A stretch of DNA of 64,000 bases, taken from Alcanivorax sp. GTDB lineage: Bacteria; Pseudomonadota; Gammaproteobacteria; Pseudomonadales; Alcanivoracaceae. Every line of letters starts with the position of its first letter. The first letter of the stretch is position 1. A program made the translations under genes and the position numbers. Below are positions 50,609 to 61,654 of the stretch, one piece after another. The notes under the pieces were generated by a model, which searched no databases, was not told where the DNA came from, and saw nothing but the letters and a program-made list of their open reading frames with translations. The stretch lies in the NCBI GenBank assembly GCA_022449455.1, contig JAKUPL010000013.1, positions 1 through 64,000 on the forward strand, read 5' to 3'.

Positions 50609-52027
50609 ATGGCCGAAGACATCAGGGCGCTCACCGCCACGGCGCTGAAGCGCGCCTTCGAAAGCGGCGAGCTGTCGCCGGTGGAGGTGGCCGCCGGCCT
50701 GCTTGACCATGTGCAGCATCACGACCACGCCCTCAACGCCTGGTGCCTGATCGACCGGGACACCACCCTGGCCGAGGCCGGCGCCGCCGAGGCGCGCTAC
50801 CGCAAGGGCGAGCCCCGGGGCCTGCTGGACGGCATCCCGGTGGCGGTGAAGGACGTGTTCCTCACCCCCATGTGGCCCACCCTCAAGGGCTCGCGCACCA
50901 TCGACCCGGACAGCACCCTGAACAAACGCTCGCCGGCGGTGGCCGCCCTCGAACGCCACGGCTATGTGCCGCTGGGCAAGACCACCACGCCGGAGTTCGG
51001 TTGGAAAGGCATCACCGACAGCCCGCTGTGCGGGCCCACCAATAACCCCTGGAACCCGGAGAAAACCGCCGGCGGTTCCAGTGGCGGCTCGGCGGCGGCG
51101 GTGTCCGCCGGCATGGCGCCGCTGGCGCTGGGCACCGACGCCGGCGGCTCGATCCGCATTCCCGCCGCCTTCTGCGGCATTGTCGGCCATAAGCCCACCT
51201 TCGGCGAGGTGCCGCACTGGCCGGCCAGCCCGTTCGGCACCCTGGCCCACGCCGGGCCCATGACCCGCTCGGTGGAGGACTGCGCGCTGATGATGCAGGT
51301 GCTCACCGAGGCGGACAGCCGCGACGCCCAGGCGGCGCCACGGCGTCAGGTGGACTATCTGGCCGCCCTCGCCGGCGACCTGAAGGACCTGCGCATCGCC
51401 TACAGCAATAATCTCGGCTACGTGGATGTGGACCCGGACATCGAACGGGCCAGCGCCGAGGCGGTGGCGGTGTTCCGCGAGCTGGGCGCCACCGTGGTGG
51501 AAGTGGACCCGGGCTTCAGCAACCCGCTGGCCGCCTTCGGCCACCTGTTCTACGGCGGCGCCGCCAACGCCTGCCGGGACCTGGGGCCGCGCAAGCGCGC
51601 CCTGATGGACCCGGCCCTGGTGCAGGTGGTGGAGAAAGCCGAGAAGCTGTCGATGCTGGATTATCTGGCGGCGGTCAATGAGCGCATGGCGCTGTCCGAG
51701 CGCATGGCCGTGTTCCATCAGAAGTACGACCTGCTGCTCACCCCTACCCTGCCGATCACCGCCTTCGACACCAACCGGGAGGTGCCCCGGGACTGGCCCA
51801 GCACCCGCTGGCCCACCTGGACGCCCTTTACCTACCCGTTCAACCTGACCGGCCAGCCGGCCCTGTCGGTGCCCCTGGGGCTGGCCGGCGACGGCCTGCC
51901 CATGGGCCTGCAGATCGTCGGCCGCCGCTTCCAGGACGAACTGGTGCTCAAGGCCGGCCATCTGTTCGAGCGGGCCCGTCCTTTCACCGGGCGCCCGCAG
52001 CTGGCGCTCGCCGGCCTGGAGGCGTGA
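50609..52027 (+). CDS. Amidase signature family enzyme
   Basis: 472 residues. Catalytic triad: K in GIPVAVKDVFLTPM (about 85), cis-serine in TAGGSSGGSAAAVSAGMA and nucleophile serine in GTDAGGSIRIPAAFCGI (about 187). Signature region complete. Homologous to GatA, but the context (no gatB/C) and its place among amino-acid-type enzymes argue for hydrolysis of a small amide or carbamoyl compound. AGGAGGA lies upstream of the ATG. Confidence 0.88.
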   Translation: MAEDIRALTATALKRAFESGELSPVEVAAGLLDHVQHHDHALNAWCLIDRDTTLAEAGAAEARYRKGEPRGLLDGIPVAVKDVFLTPMWPTLKGSRTIDPDSTLNKRSPAVAALERHGYVPLGKTTTPEFGWKGITDSPLCGPTNNPWNPEKTAGGSSGGSAAAVSAGMAPLALGTDAGGSIRIPAAFCGIVGHKPTFGEVPHWPASPFGTLAHAGPMTRSVEDCALMMQVLTEADSRDAQAAPRRQVDYLAALAGDLKDLRIAYSNNLGYVDVDPDIERASAEAVAVFRELGATVVEVDPGFSNPLAAFGHLFYGGAANACRDLGPRKRALMDPALVQVVEKAEKLSMLDYLAAVNERMALSERMAVFHQKYDLLLTPTLPITAFDTNREVPRDWPSTRWPTWTPFTYPFNLTGQPALSVPLGLAGDGLPMGLQIVGRRFQDELVLKAGHLFERARPFTGRPQLALAGLEA

Positions 52028-52029
52028 CC

Positions 52030-53232
52030 ATGAGCAACATCAACCTGGACACGGACTTCTACGAAACCGAGGACCCGATCTGGAACCCGGCGCTGCTGAC
52101 CATTCCGGTGCCGGGCATCCGCCGCATGGTGAACCTGGCGGCGACCATGGACGATGTGATCCATTTGTCGATCGGCCAGCCGGATCTGAAACCCCCGGAG
52201 CATGTGGTGCAGGCGGCGGTGGACGCCCTGCAGGCGGGCCAGACCGGCTACACCATGGACGCCGGCCTGCCGGAACTGCTGGAGGCGCTGGCCGAATATT
52301 ATGGCGAGCGCTACCACCGCACTCTGGCGCCGGAAAACATCATGATCACCACCGGCGCCACCGAGGCGATCTACCTGGCGCTCACCGCCACCTCGGCGCC
52401 GGGCCGGGAGTTCATCGTGCCGGAACCGTCGTTCATGCTGTACGCGCCGCTGATCCGCATGAACGGCGGCGTGGTCAAGACCATCCCCACCCGCGCCGAG
52501 AACCAGCATCAGCTCGATCCCCAGGAAGTGATCGACGCCATCGACGCCAACACCTACGCCATCGTGCTGAACTCGCCCAGCAATCCCACCGGCACCGTCT
52601 ATCCCCGGGAAACCGTGGAAGCCATCGTCCAGGAAGCGGCCTACCGGGGCGTCTACGTGATCAGCGACGAGGTCTATGACCATCTGATCTACGATGGCCG
52701 CGAGTACCCCAGCGTGCTGTCCTGCTGCTCGGACCTGGATCATGTGATGGTGGTGTCCAGCTTTTCCAAGACCTTCAGCATGGCGGGCATGCGCATCGGC
52801 TGGCTGATCGCCAGCCAGGGCGCGATCAAGAAGCTGCGGCGCTACCACATGTTCACCACCACGGTGGCGAACACTCCCTGCCAGTGGGCCGGCGTGGCGG
52901 CGCTGCGTGGCGACCGTGCCTTTATCGACGACATGCTCACGGAATATCAGCGCCGCCGCGACCGGCTGGTGGACCTGGTCAAGCAGACGCCGCACCTGAC
53001 CGGCTATCGCCCGGACGGCGCCTTCTACCTGTTTCCGTCGCTGCCCGACGGCGTCAACGGCGGCAATGTGGCGCTGAAGCTGCTGCGCGAAACCGGGGTG
53101 TGCACGGTGGCGGGGGAAACCTTCGGGGACAGCTGCGCCAACGCGCTGCGCATCAGCTATTCCACCTCCCTGGATCAGATCGAGGCGGCGTTCGAGCGCA
53201 TGATTCCGTGGATGGAAAAACAGGACTGGTGA
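52030..53232 (+). CDS. Class I/II aminotransferase (AspC-like)
   Basis: 400 residues from the ATG at 52030; a GTG lies 6 bases upstream, overlapping the amidase stop. PLP fold type I: GQPDLKPPEHVVQAAVDALQ, NSPSNPTGTVYPRETV, VISDEVYDHLIYDG and VSSFSKTFSMAGMRIGW with the active lysine at about 241. Likely acts on aspartate or a branched or aromatic amino acid. It is the last gene of the plus-strand group and runs into a REP-like hairpin that separates it from convergent secF. Confidence 0.88.
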   Translation: MSNINLDTDFYETEDPIWNPALLTIPVPGIRRMVNLAATMDDVIHLSIGQPDLKPPEHVVQAAVDALQAGQTGYTMDAGLPELLEALAEYYGERYHRTLAPENIMITTGATEAIYLALTATSAPGREFIVPEPSFMLYAPLIRMNGGVVKTIPTRAENQHQLDPQEVIDAIDANTYAIVLNSPSNPTGTVYPRETVEAIVQEAAYRGVYVISDEVYDHLIYDGREYPSVLSCCSDLDHVMVVSSFSKTFSMAGMRIGWLIASQGAIKKLRRYHMFTTTVANTPCQWAGVAALRGDRAFIDDMLTEYQRRRDRLVDLVKQTPHLTGYRPDGAFYLFPSLPDGVNGGNVALKLLRETGVCTVAGETFGDSCANALRISYSTSLDQIEAAFERMIPWMEKQDW

Positions 53233-53247
53233 AGAGGAAAAAGAGAC

Positions 53248-53283
53248 AGCCGTGGGAGCGGTCGCCCGACCGCCCCCACGGCT
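53248..53283. repeat. REP-like palindrome between convergent genes
   Basis: AGCCGTGGGAGCGGTCG and CGACCGCCCCCACGGCT form a 17-bp stem with one mismatch and a 2-base loop. The GTGGGAGCGG-type core resembles REP elements of pseudomonads. It lies between the aminotransferase stop and the secF stop and could act as a terminator from both sides. Confidence 0.6.
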
Positions 53284-53292
53284 CATGACCGC

Positions 53293-54216
53293 TCAGGGCA
53301 TTTCGTCGATTTCTTCCTTCTCGGGGATCAGGAAGTCGTCCTTGGACACGCCGAGGGTGAACAGCAGGTTGGCGACCACATAGATGGACGAATAGGTACC
53401 CACGAAAATACCCACCAGCAGCGCCTCGGAGAAGGCGCGCATCACCTCGCCACCGAAGAAGAACAGCGCCACCAGCACCAGCATGGTGGTGAATGAAGTG
53501 TTGATGGTACGGGTCAGCGTCTCGTTGATGGCGCCGTTGACGATCAGATGGGGATCGGTTTCCCGGGTGTTGCGGAAATTTTCGCGGATGCGGTCGGCCA
53601 CCACGATGGAGTCGTTCAGCGAGTAGCCGATCAGCGCCAGTACCGCCGCCAGCACCGTCAGATCGAACGGCCAGCGCAGCAACGAGAACAGCCCCAGCAC
53701 GATGATCACGTCGTGCAACAGCGCCGCCACCGTGGCGATGCCGAACTTGTTGGTGAACCGGAACCACACGTACACCAGCATCAGCCCCAGCGCCATCAGC
53801 AGCGCCAGACCGGACTGGTCACGCAATTCATCGCCCACCTGCGGGCCCACGAACTCCACCTGCTTGAGTTGCAGGCCGTCGATACCGCCGGCCAGGGACT
53901 GGAAAACCCGCTGGCCCACCTGGTCCGCCTCGATGCCGTCCTGGGGCGGCACGCGAATGCTCAGATCCCGGGACGAGCCGTACTGCTGCACCACCGCGTC
54001 CTCGAAGCCGGCCTGCTCCAGGGTGTCACGGGCGCCGGCGATGTCGATGTCCGCCGGGCTTTCCACCACCACGTTGGTGCCGCCGGTGAAATCGAGCCCC
54101 AGGTTCAGGCCACGGGTGGCGAGCAGAATGATGGAGGCGATCACCAGGCAGATCGACATCACGCCGAGCACCTTTCGCACGCCCATGAAATTGATCATTT
54201 TCTTGCTGTTGGACAT
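53293..54216 (-). CDS. secF: Protein translocase subunit SecF
   Basis: 307 residues from the ATG at 54216, favoured by GGGAG 7 bases upstream; an in-frame ATG at 54234 is less well placed. SecF features: first membrane helix (VMSICLVIASIILLAT), GLNLGLDFTGGTNVVVES, the periplasmic domain, and the RND helices with LIGYSLNDSIVVADRIRENF (D and R conserved). With SecD and YajC it uses the proton-motive force to aid protein export. Last gene of the queA-tgt-yajC-secD-secF row. Confidence 0.95.
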   Translation of the reverse strand: MSNSKKMINFMGVRKVLGVMSICLVIASIILLATRGLNLGLDFTGGTNVVVESPADIDIAGARDTLEQAGFEDAVVQQYGSSRDLSIRVPPQDGIEADQVGQRVFQSLAGGIDGLQLKQVEFVGPQVGDELRDQSGLALLMALGLMLVYVWFRFTNKFGIATVAALLHDVIIVLGLFSLLRWPFDLTVLAAVLALIGYSLNDSIVVADRIRENFRNTRETDPHLIVNGAINETLTRTINTSFTTMLVLVALFFFGGEVMRAFSEALLVGIFVGTYSSIYVVANLLFTLGVSKDDFLIPEKEEIDEMP

Positions 54217-54241
54217 AGTCTTGCTCCCGGACATGACCGCC

Positions 54242-56122
54242 TCAGATGCTCAGTTTGGTCGGCGCGCGCGCACCCCGACCGTAGGTCATTTCCACCAGCG
54301 CGCGGGTGCCGATGATGGCCGTGAACATGGACGAGAGAATGCCGATGAACAGCGTGACCGCGAAACCCTGCACCGAGCCGGTACCGGCGGAGAACAGGAT
54401 CACCGCGACGATCATGGTGGTGATGTTGGCGTCCAGAATGGTGGTGAAGGCGCGGTTGTAGCCTTCGTCGATGGCCTCGCGGGGGCGGCGCCCGTTGCGC
54501 AGTTCCTCGCGGATGCGTTCGTAGATCAACACGTTGGCGTCCACCGCCATGCCCACCGTCAGCACGATGCCGGCGATGCCCGGCAGGGTCAGGGTGGCGC
54601 CGGGGATCAGCGACATCACGCCGACGATGATCACCAGGTTACCGAGCAGCGCGATGTTCGCGAAAATGCCGAAAACCTTGTACCAGACCAGCATGAAGAT
54701 CAGCACCAGGGCCATGCCCAGCACCATGGACTTGAGGCCGGCTTCGATGTTTTCGCGGCCCAGGCTCGGGCCGATGGTGCGCTCCTCCACGATGGTCACC
54801 GGCGCCGCCAGCGAACCAGCGCGTAGCAGCAGCGCCAGCTCCGAGGCTTCCGCCGGGCTGTCCAGACCGGTGATGCGGAAGCGGCTGCCCAGGGTGTCCT
54901 GGATGGTGGCCACGTTGATCACGTAGCGGTCGGTGGTGCTTTCCGGCACCTGGCGACGCTCGCCGTTCTCACCCTCGACGGTTTTCATTTCCGTCTTGGT
55001 CTCGATGAACAGCACCGCCATCGGGTTGCCCACGTTCTTGGAGGTGACCCGCTGCATGCTGCGCGCGCCGGTGGAGTCCAGCTCCACGTTGACCTGGGGC
55101 GAACCGCTCTGCTGGTCGAAGCCCATCTGCGCGTTGGTGACCTGATCACCGGTGGCGATCTTGGATTTCTCCAGAATCACCGGGCGGTTGTTCTGGTCGC
55201 GGAACGGGAAGATCTCGGTGCCCGGGGGCGCGATGCCAGTGGCGGCGCGCTGGGCGGAGTACTGATCCGCCACCAGGCGGAACTCCAGGGTCGCGGTGCG
55301 GCCCAGGATACGGCGGGCCTGGGCGGCGTCCTGCACGCCCGGCAGCTGTACCACGATGCGATCGGCGCCCTGACGCTGCACCACCGCCTCGGCGACGCCC
55401 AGCTCGTTGACCCGGTTGTTGAGGGCGGTGCGGTTCTGTTCCACCGCGTAGTCCTGCAGCTCTTCCAGGGTGGACGCGTTGAGGGTCAGCGTCAGACGCG
55501 GGTTTTCCTCCGCCTGATTCAGGGTGAACTCCGGCAGGGCGGTGCGCAGCGGCGCCCGCGCCGCGTCGGCGGCCACCTGATCGTCGAAGGTGGCCACCAG
55601 CTTCTGACCGTCGATGGCCACGTCCCGGTAACGGATGCCTTCGTCGCGCAGCGCCATCTTGGCCTGGCCGGACCAGGCTTCCATACGCTGCTGAATCACC
55701 GTTTCCATGTCCACCTGCAGCAGGAAATGCACGCCACCGCGCAGATCCAGGCCCAGGTTCATGGGCGAGGCGCCGACGGCGCGCAACCATTGCGGCGTGG
55801 TGGGCGCCAGGTTGAGCGCCACCACATAGTCGTCGCCGAGGCGGTCGCTGAGCAGTTGCCGCGCCCGCAGCTGGTCATTGGTGCTGTCCAGCCGTACCAG
55901 CCAGGAAGTGTTGACGGCTTCACCCGGGCCGTGTTCCACCCCGGCCTGGTCCAGCGCCTCGGCCACCTGGCGGCGTACCGACGCGGGCACCTCCTCGCCG
56001 GCGGCATTGGCACTGATCTGAACGGCGGGAACGTCCGGGAAGATGTTCGGCAGGGCATAAAGGCCGCACCCAAAAAGGACGGCCAACAGCAGGAAAAATT
56101 TCCAGCGCGGATAGCGGGTCAT
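54242..56122 (-). CDS. secD: Protein translocase subunit SecD
   Basis: 626 residues. First helix near the N-terminus (FFLLLAVLFGCGLYALPN), MNLGLDLRGGVHFLLQVDME motif, a large periplasmic region, and five further helices including GIAGIVLTVGMAVDANVLIY followed by ERIREELRNG, the core motif of the SecD transmembrane proton path. It forms SecDF with the next gene, starting 7 bases beyond its stop. Confidence 0.95.
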   Translation of the reverse strand: MTRYPRWKFFLLLAVLFGCGLYALPNIFPDVPAVQISANAAGEEVPASVRRQVAEALDQAGVEHGPGEAVNTSWLVRLDSTNDQLRARQLLSDRLGDDYVVALNLAPTTPQWLRAVGASPMNLGLDLRGGVHFLLQVDMETVIQQRMEAWSGQAKMALRDEGIRYRDVAIDGQKLVATFDDQVAADAARAPLRTALPEFTLNQAEENPRLTLTLNASTLEELQDYAVEQNRTALNNRVNELGVAEAVVQRQGADRIVVQLPGVQDAAQARRILGRTATLEFRLVADQYSAQRAATGIAPPGTEIFPFRDQNNRPVILEKSKIATGDQVTNAQMGFDQQSGSPQVNVELDSTGARSMQRVTSKNVGNPMAVLFIETKTEMKTVEGENGERRQVPESTTDRYVINVATIQDTLGSRFRITGLDSPAEASELALLLRAGSLAAPVTIVEERTIGPSLGRENIEAGLKSMVLGMALVLIFMLVWYKVFGIFANIALLGNLVIIVGVMSLIPGATLTLPGIAGIVLTVGMAVDANVLIYERIREELRNGRRPREAIDEGYNRAFTTILDANITTMIVAVILFSAGTGSVQGFAVTLFIGILSSMFTAIIGTRALVEMTYGRGARAPTKLSI

Positions 56123-56133
56123 AAGGCGTTACT

Positions 56134-56463
56134 TCAAATCGATTTGATGGTGCCCTTGGGCAGCGTGGCCTGGACACTCTGTTTTTGCAGCTTGATTTCC
56201 AGATTGTTGGCGATCTCGAGCACCACGAAGTCGTCGGTGACCTTGATGACGCGGCCCAGGATGCCGCCGCTGGTCATTACTTCGTCGCCTTTGTTCAGGC
56301 TCTGCACCAGGTTCTTATGCTCCTTGGCGCGCTTCTGCTGCGGGCGGATCAGGAAGAAGTAGAACACCACCACCATCACCACCAGCATGATCAGCTCGAT
56401 GCCGCCACCACCGGGTGCGGCGCCGCCGGTCTGGGCGTGCGCGGGAGAAATCAACCAGTTCAT
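56134..56463 (-). CDS. yajC: Preprotein translocase subunit YajC
   Basis: 109 residues. One membrane helix (IELIMLVVMVVVFYFFLIRP), followed by the characteristic QQKRAKEHKNLVQSLNKGDE, then VMTSGGILGRVIKVTDDFVV. Part of the SecDF-YajC complex. The gene stands between tgt and secD, as in most gammaproteobacteria. Confidence 0.95.
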   Translation of the reverse strand: MNWLISPAHAQTGGAAPGGGGIELIMLVVMVVVFYFFLIRPQQKRAKEHKNLVQSLNKGDEVMTSGGILGRVIKVTDDFVVLEIANNLEIKLQKQSVQATLPKGTIKSI

Positions 56464-56486
56464 TACGTTACTCCACGTTATCGTCG

Positions 56487-58657
<2,171 letters not shown>

Positions 58658-58667
58658 GGAACCGTCC

Positions 58668-59183
58668 TCACCGCTTGCCGCTTTTTCCGCTCTTGCCCTT
58701 CGCGCCGCCCTTGGCGGCGGCGCCGGGCCGGGGCAACACCACGGTGGCGGTGAGCGACAGGCGGTCATGCAGGGTCTGGTGCGGGTGCACCAGCACCACC
58801 AGATAACCGGCGCCGAGGGTCAGCCAGGACAGCCCGGCGGCGGCGAAACGGGCCACCGTCTGCCAGAAACGCATGGGGCCGCCCCGGTAGTCGCGCACCT
58901 GCAGGCGCCAGGCGCGCATGCCCAGGGTCTGGCCGCCGTGCAGCCAGAACCAGGCGTAAAAGGCCCAGGTTTCCAGGATCAGCAGCGGGAACAGCACGCC
59001 GCGCAGCACCATCGGGTCGGCGCGGGTGACGCCGTTGATGTCCTGCACCGGCAGGCCGGTATGGTTATAGAGAAGCACGAACAGGCCGGCGCTGACGAAC
59101 CACAGGGCGATCACCAGGAAGCCGTCGTAAACCAGGGCCATAAAGCGTTTGAGCAAACCGGCGGGTTTGGCGTCTTCAATCAT
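58668..59183 (-). CDS. RDD family membrane protein
   Basis: 171 residues. RDD domain: [20 protein letters not shown] (with R and D in the first helix), a second helix AGLFVLLYN, a third [16 protein letters not shown] and the conserved [16 protein letters not shown]. The C-terminal tail is rich in K and G ([16 protein letters not shown]). Function unknown; such proteins have been linked to salt or lipid stress. Lies just upstream of queA in the same direction. Confidence 0.88.
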   Translation of the reverse strand: MIEDAKPAGLLKRFMALVYDGFLVIALWFVSAGLFVLLYNHTGLPVQDINGVTRADPMVLRGVLFPLLILETWAFYAWFWLHGGQTLGMRAWRLQVRDYRGGPMRFWQTVARFAAAGLSWLTLGAGYLVVLVHPHQTLHDRLSLTATVVLPRPGAAAKGGAKGKSGKSGKR

Positions 59184-59231
59184 GGGGGCTCCGACGGGCG
59201 GACCAGCGTCTGGCGACGAACGGATACGGAA

Positions 59232-59255
59232 TAAAAAGCCCGCGTTTAGCGGGAG
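59232..59255 (-). terminator. Intrinsic terminator upstream of the RDD gene
   Basis: On the minus strand CCCGC-TAAAC-GCGGG is followed by CTTTTTATT. It could end the TetR transcript (stop at 59478) or that of a lost gene. The 294-base gap around it shows no gene or tRNA. Confidence 0.6.
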
Positions 59256-59477
59256 CTTCGTTTCATGCTGGGTAGCAGAGCGGGACTTGGCCCAATGCGC
59301 GAGTGTAGCAGAAACCGATTCAAAACCGCCAATGATCCGCCACCGGGCGCCTCTTGCCCAGACCCACTTCTGGCGAACTTTCTGTCGTGATCAATCCAAA
59401 GACCGCGCCTTGCCGGAGCGGGGTTCACCGAGGCGCCGATGCTCCGGGGCCTGACGTTAGAGCCATAGGGGCGCCGA

Positions 59478-60107
59478 TCAACCGTATTCAGTCCGCACAT
59501 CGTGCCGGCGCTCCTTTAGCACCGCGTCCCGGATCATGCGCCAGACAAAATCACCTATCTCCTCTAGCGTGTAGCGACCATCGTCGCTAAACCAGGTGGC
59601 TACCCAGTTGAGCGCGCCGAGGCCTATAAGCCGCAGCAAATCAAGATCCACTTCCTTTCGAATTACCCCTTTCTCCGCCAGTGACTTGAGCATAGTCGCC
59701 CAGAGGGACTCATAACGGTCGCGCAACTTGATCATCTCCTTACGTGCCTCGCCGCGCAGAGAACGCCACTCAAACAACAGTACATAGACCATGTCCGAGC
59801 CGCTGACCAGCATCTGAAGGTGCGCATTGATGCCTCTACGCAACTGCTCCACGGGTTCCGCCGCACCGGCCACGGCTTCGGAGACAGCAGTCGAGGTTTG
59901 CTCCAAACCAAGGCGCATCAGATCAACAAGAATATCCTCCTTGGCCTGATACCGGTAATGAAGGCTGCCGGGCAGCAAATTACACGCTTTTGCGATTTCT
60001 TTCACCGTGGTCCGGTCATAGCCCTGCTCACGAAACAGTCGAGCGGCGGATGTCAATACAAACTGACGATCAGACCGGGCCGGACCGGCCGGGCGCTTTT
60101 TTCTCAT
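59478..60107 (-). CDS. TetR family transcriptional regulator
   Basis: 209 residues, GGAGGAG before the ATG. The HTH is QFVLTSAARLFREQGYDRTT followed by VKEIAKACNLLPGSLHYRYQ (about 18-57). The ligand domain contains YVLLFEWRSLRGEARKEMIK, close to fatty-acid-type regulators of the KstR2/FadR group. It lies downstream of the CYP153 operon in the same direction and may control it or a fatty-acid pathway. Base composition is visibly lower in GC than the secDF region. Confidence 0.85.
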   Translation of the reverse strand: MRKKRPAGPARSDRQFVLTSAARLFREQGYDRTTVKEIAKACNLLPGSLHYRYQAKEDILVDLMRLGLEQTSTAVSEAVAGAAEPVEQLRRGINAHLQMLVSGSDMVYVLLFEWRSLRGEARKEMIKLRDRYESLWATMLKSLAEKGVIRKEVDLDLLRLIGLGALNWVATWFSDDGRYTLEEIGDFVWRMIRDAVLKERRHDVRTEYG

Positions 60108-60346
60108 GGTTTTTCTCCTCCGGCCTCGGGGTACGGCGCGAATCCGAATTGCGAGAGTCCATTGCCTGCGTCAGACCGACGACTTCCCCGTAATGGCTCG
60201 TCACGCCGAAGATCCGCGCGGCCCGCTGATTTTCTCACAAGTCATCGGCTAAGCACCACCGGCCTTGGTCAGCTGGCCAGGGAGGAGGTCCGGGCCGTGT
60301 ACGGTCTGCGTCGCACCGAATGCCGATGCTGCTTCGGTATCATGCC

Positions 60347-61579
60347 TTATACCAACGATTTCAATTCGGTGCTCGGATCTTTCAATGCTTCAACATCGAC
60401 GTCCTTGCCTTGATATACAAGCTTCTTCCCGACCATGAAGGCCATGGGCAGATTTACCGCGTCAACGGCCACCAGCCGGCTTCCGCGTAAATAGAATACC
60501 ACAAACGCTTCATCCGAGGGATCACCGCGAACCACCCGCTGATCGTGGTTTTGAGATAACCCCACCATTTGTAAGCGTACGTTAAACTGGTTCGACCAGA
60601 ACCACGGCACGCTTGTGTAGGGCACGCGCTCACCCATAAGCGTCGCCGCCGCAGTACGAGCCTGATCGACGGCATTCGCCACGGACTCAAGTCGTTGCAT
60701 CTTTTCAAATAACAGATTCCGGTGGCGGGTACAGTCGCCGATCGCCAGGACAGCGGGATCCGCGGTACGAGTAAACTCGTCAACGACAATACCGTCATCA
60801 CAGGGCAAGCCCGCGGCCTCGGCTAGAGCGGTTTCCGGAAGAACACCGATGGAAACAAGCACGATATCGGCCGGCACGATACCGCCGTTCGCCAATCTCA
60901 CGCCCGTCACACAACCTTGCTCTCCCGCTTCGAAGCCGGTAACCGCGGTGTTCAAACGTACGTCCACGCCGGCGTCAGTATGCTTGGCGTAAAAGAATGC
61001 GGACATTTCCGGCCCAGTAACCCGTTGCATAAGCCGATCAGCGGCTTCCAGTACGGTGACATCGACGCCGCTCTTGTTTGCGCTGGCGGCGACCTCGAGA
61101 CCGATATAGCCGCCACCCACGATGACCAAACGTTTCCCTGCAACTAATTGTTGGCGCAAGTTATCCGCATCGGCTATATCATGCAAATAGTGAATGCCTT
61201 TCAAGTCCGCTCCCGGCGCATTCAAACGCCGAACACGCGATCCCGTGGCCAGGACAAGTTGATCGTATTTCAAGGTGCTCTGGTCCGACAACCGGATGAT
61301 TTTGTTGTTTCGATCGATTTGCACGACTCGCACACCGAGCCGCAACTGATGACCCGCCTTTTCATATATTGAACTTGGCTTCAAATACAGTGAACCCTGA
61401 TCAACTTCGCCTGTCAGGTAATTCTTGGACAGAGGCGGGCGCTGATAGGGTGGGTGGGGCTCTTCGCCCACCAGAATCACTTTATGCTGATATTTCTTTT
61501 GCAACAGTGTTGTCAAAAGCGCTCCCGCCGCGTGCCCGCCGCCAACGATGACCGTCGTTTGTTTCTGATTGTTCGTCAT
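60347..61579 (-). CDS. FAD-dependent ferredoxin reductase of the CYP153 operon
   Basis: 410 residues from the ATG at 61579. Two Rossmann motifs: FAD site VIVGGGHAAGALLTTLLQ (about 9-26) and NAD site LVIVGGGYIGLEVAASA (about 147-163); AIGDCTRHRN marks the FAD-binding C-terminal motif. It resembles rubredoxin/putidaredoxin reductases (AlkT-like). It would pass electrons from NADH to the ferredoxin serving the P450. It is the last gene of the operon P450-alcohol dehydrogenase-reductase; the ferredoxin gene must lie beyond the window. Confidence 0.88.
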   Translation of the reverse strand: MTNNQKQTTVIVGGGHAAGALLTTLLQKKYQHKVILVGEEPHPPYQRPPLSKNYLTGEVDQGSLYLKPSSIYEKAGHQLRLGVRVVQIDRNNKIIRLSDQSTLKYDQLVLATGSRVRRLNAPGADLKGIHYLHDIADADNLRQQLVAGKRLVIVGGGYIGLEVAASANKSGVDVTVLEAADRLMQRVTGPEMSAFFYAKHTDAGVDVRLNTAVTGFEAGEQGCVTGVRLANGGIVPADIVLVSIGVLPETALAEAAGLPCDDGIVVDEFTRTADPAVLAIGDCTRHRNLLFEKMQRLESVANAVDQARTAAATLMGERVPYTSVPWFWSNQFNVRLQMVGLSQNHDQRVVRGDPSDEAFVVFYLRGSRLVAVDAVNLPMAFMVGKKLVYQGKDVDVEALKDPSTELKSLV

Positions 61580-61654
61580 AGCCTGTCTCTTTTCTACTGT
61601 GCCTTGGGGTCCGATTTCACGATTACAAACGCCATGGGGACGAGCTCGCCGCAC

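Noticed and set aside
47169-51961. Very long minus-strand open frames (786 and 904 codons) opposite the amine/amide genes
   Set aside because: They are antisense to well-identified genes in very GC-rich DNA with strong third-position bias; the translations are low-complexity G/A/V/H/Q-rich and match no family.
59184-59477. A tRNA gene upstream of the RDD/queA row
   Set aside because: I looked for T-arm and acceptor patterns on both strands and found only a terminator hairpin.
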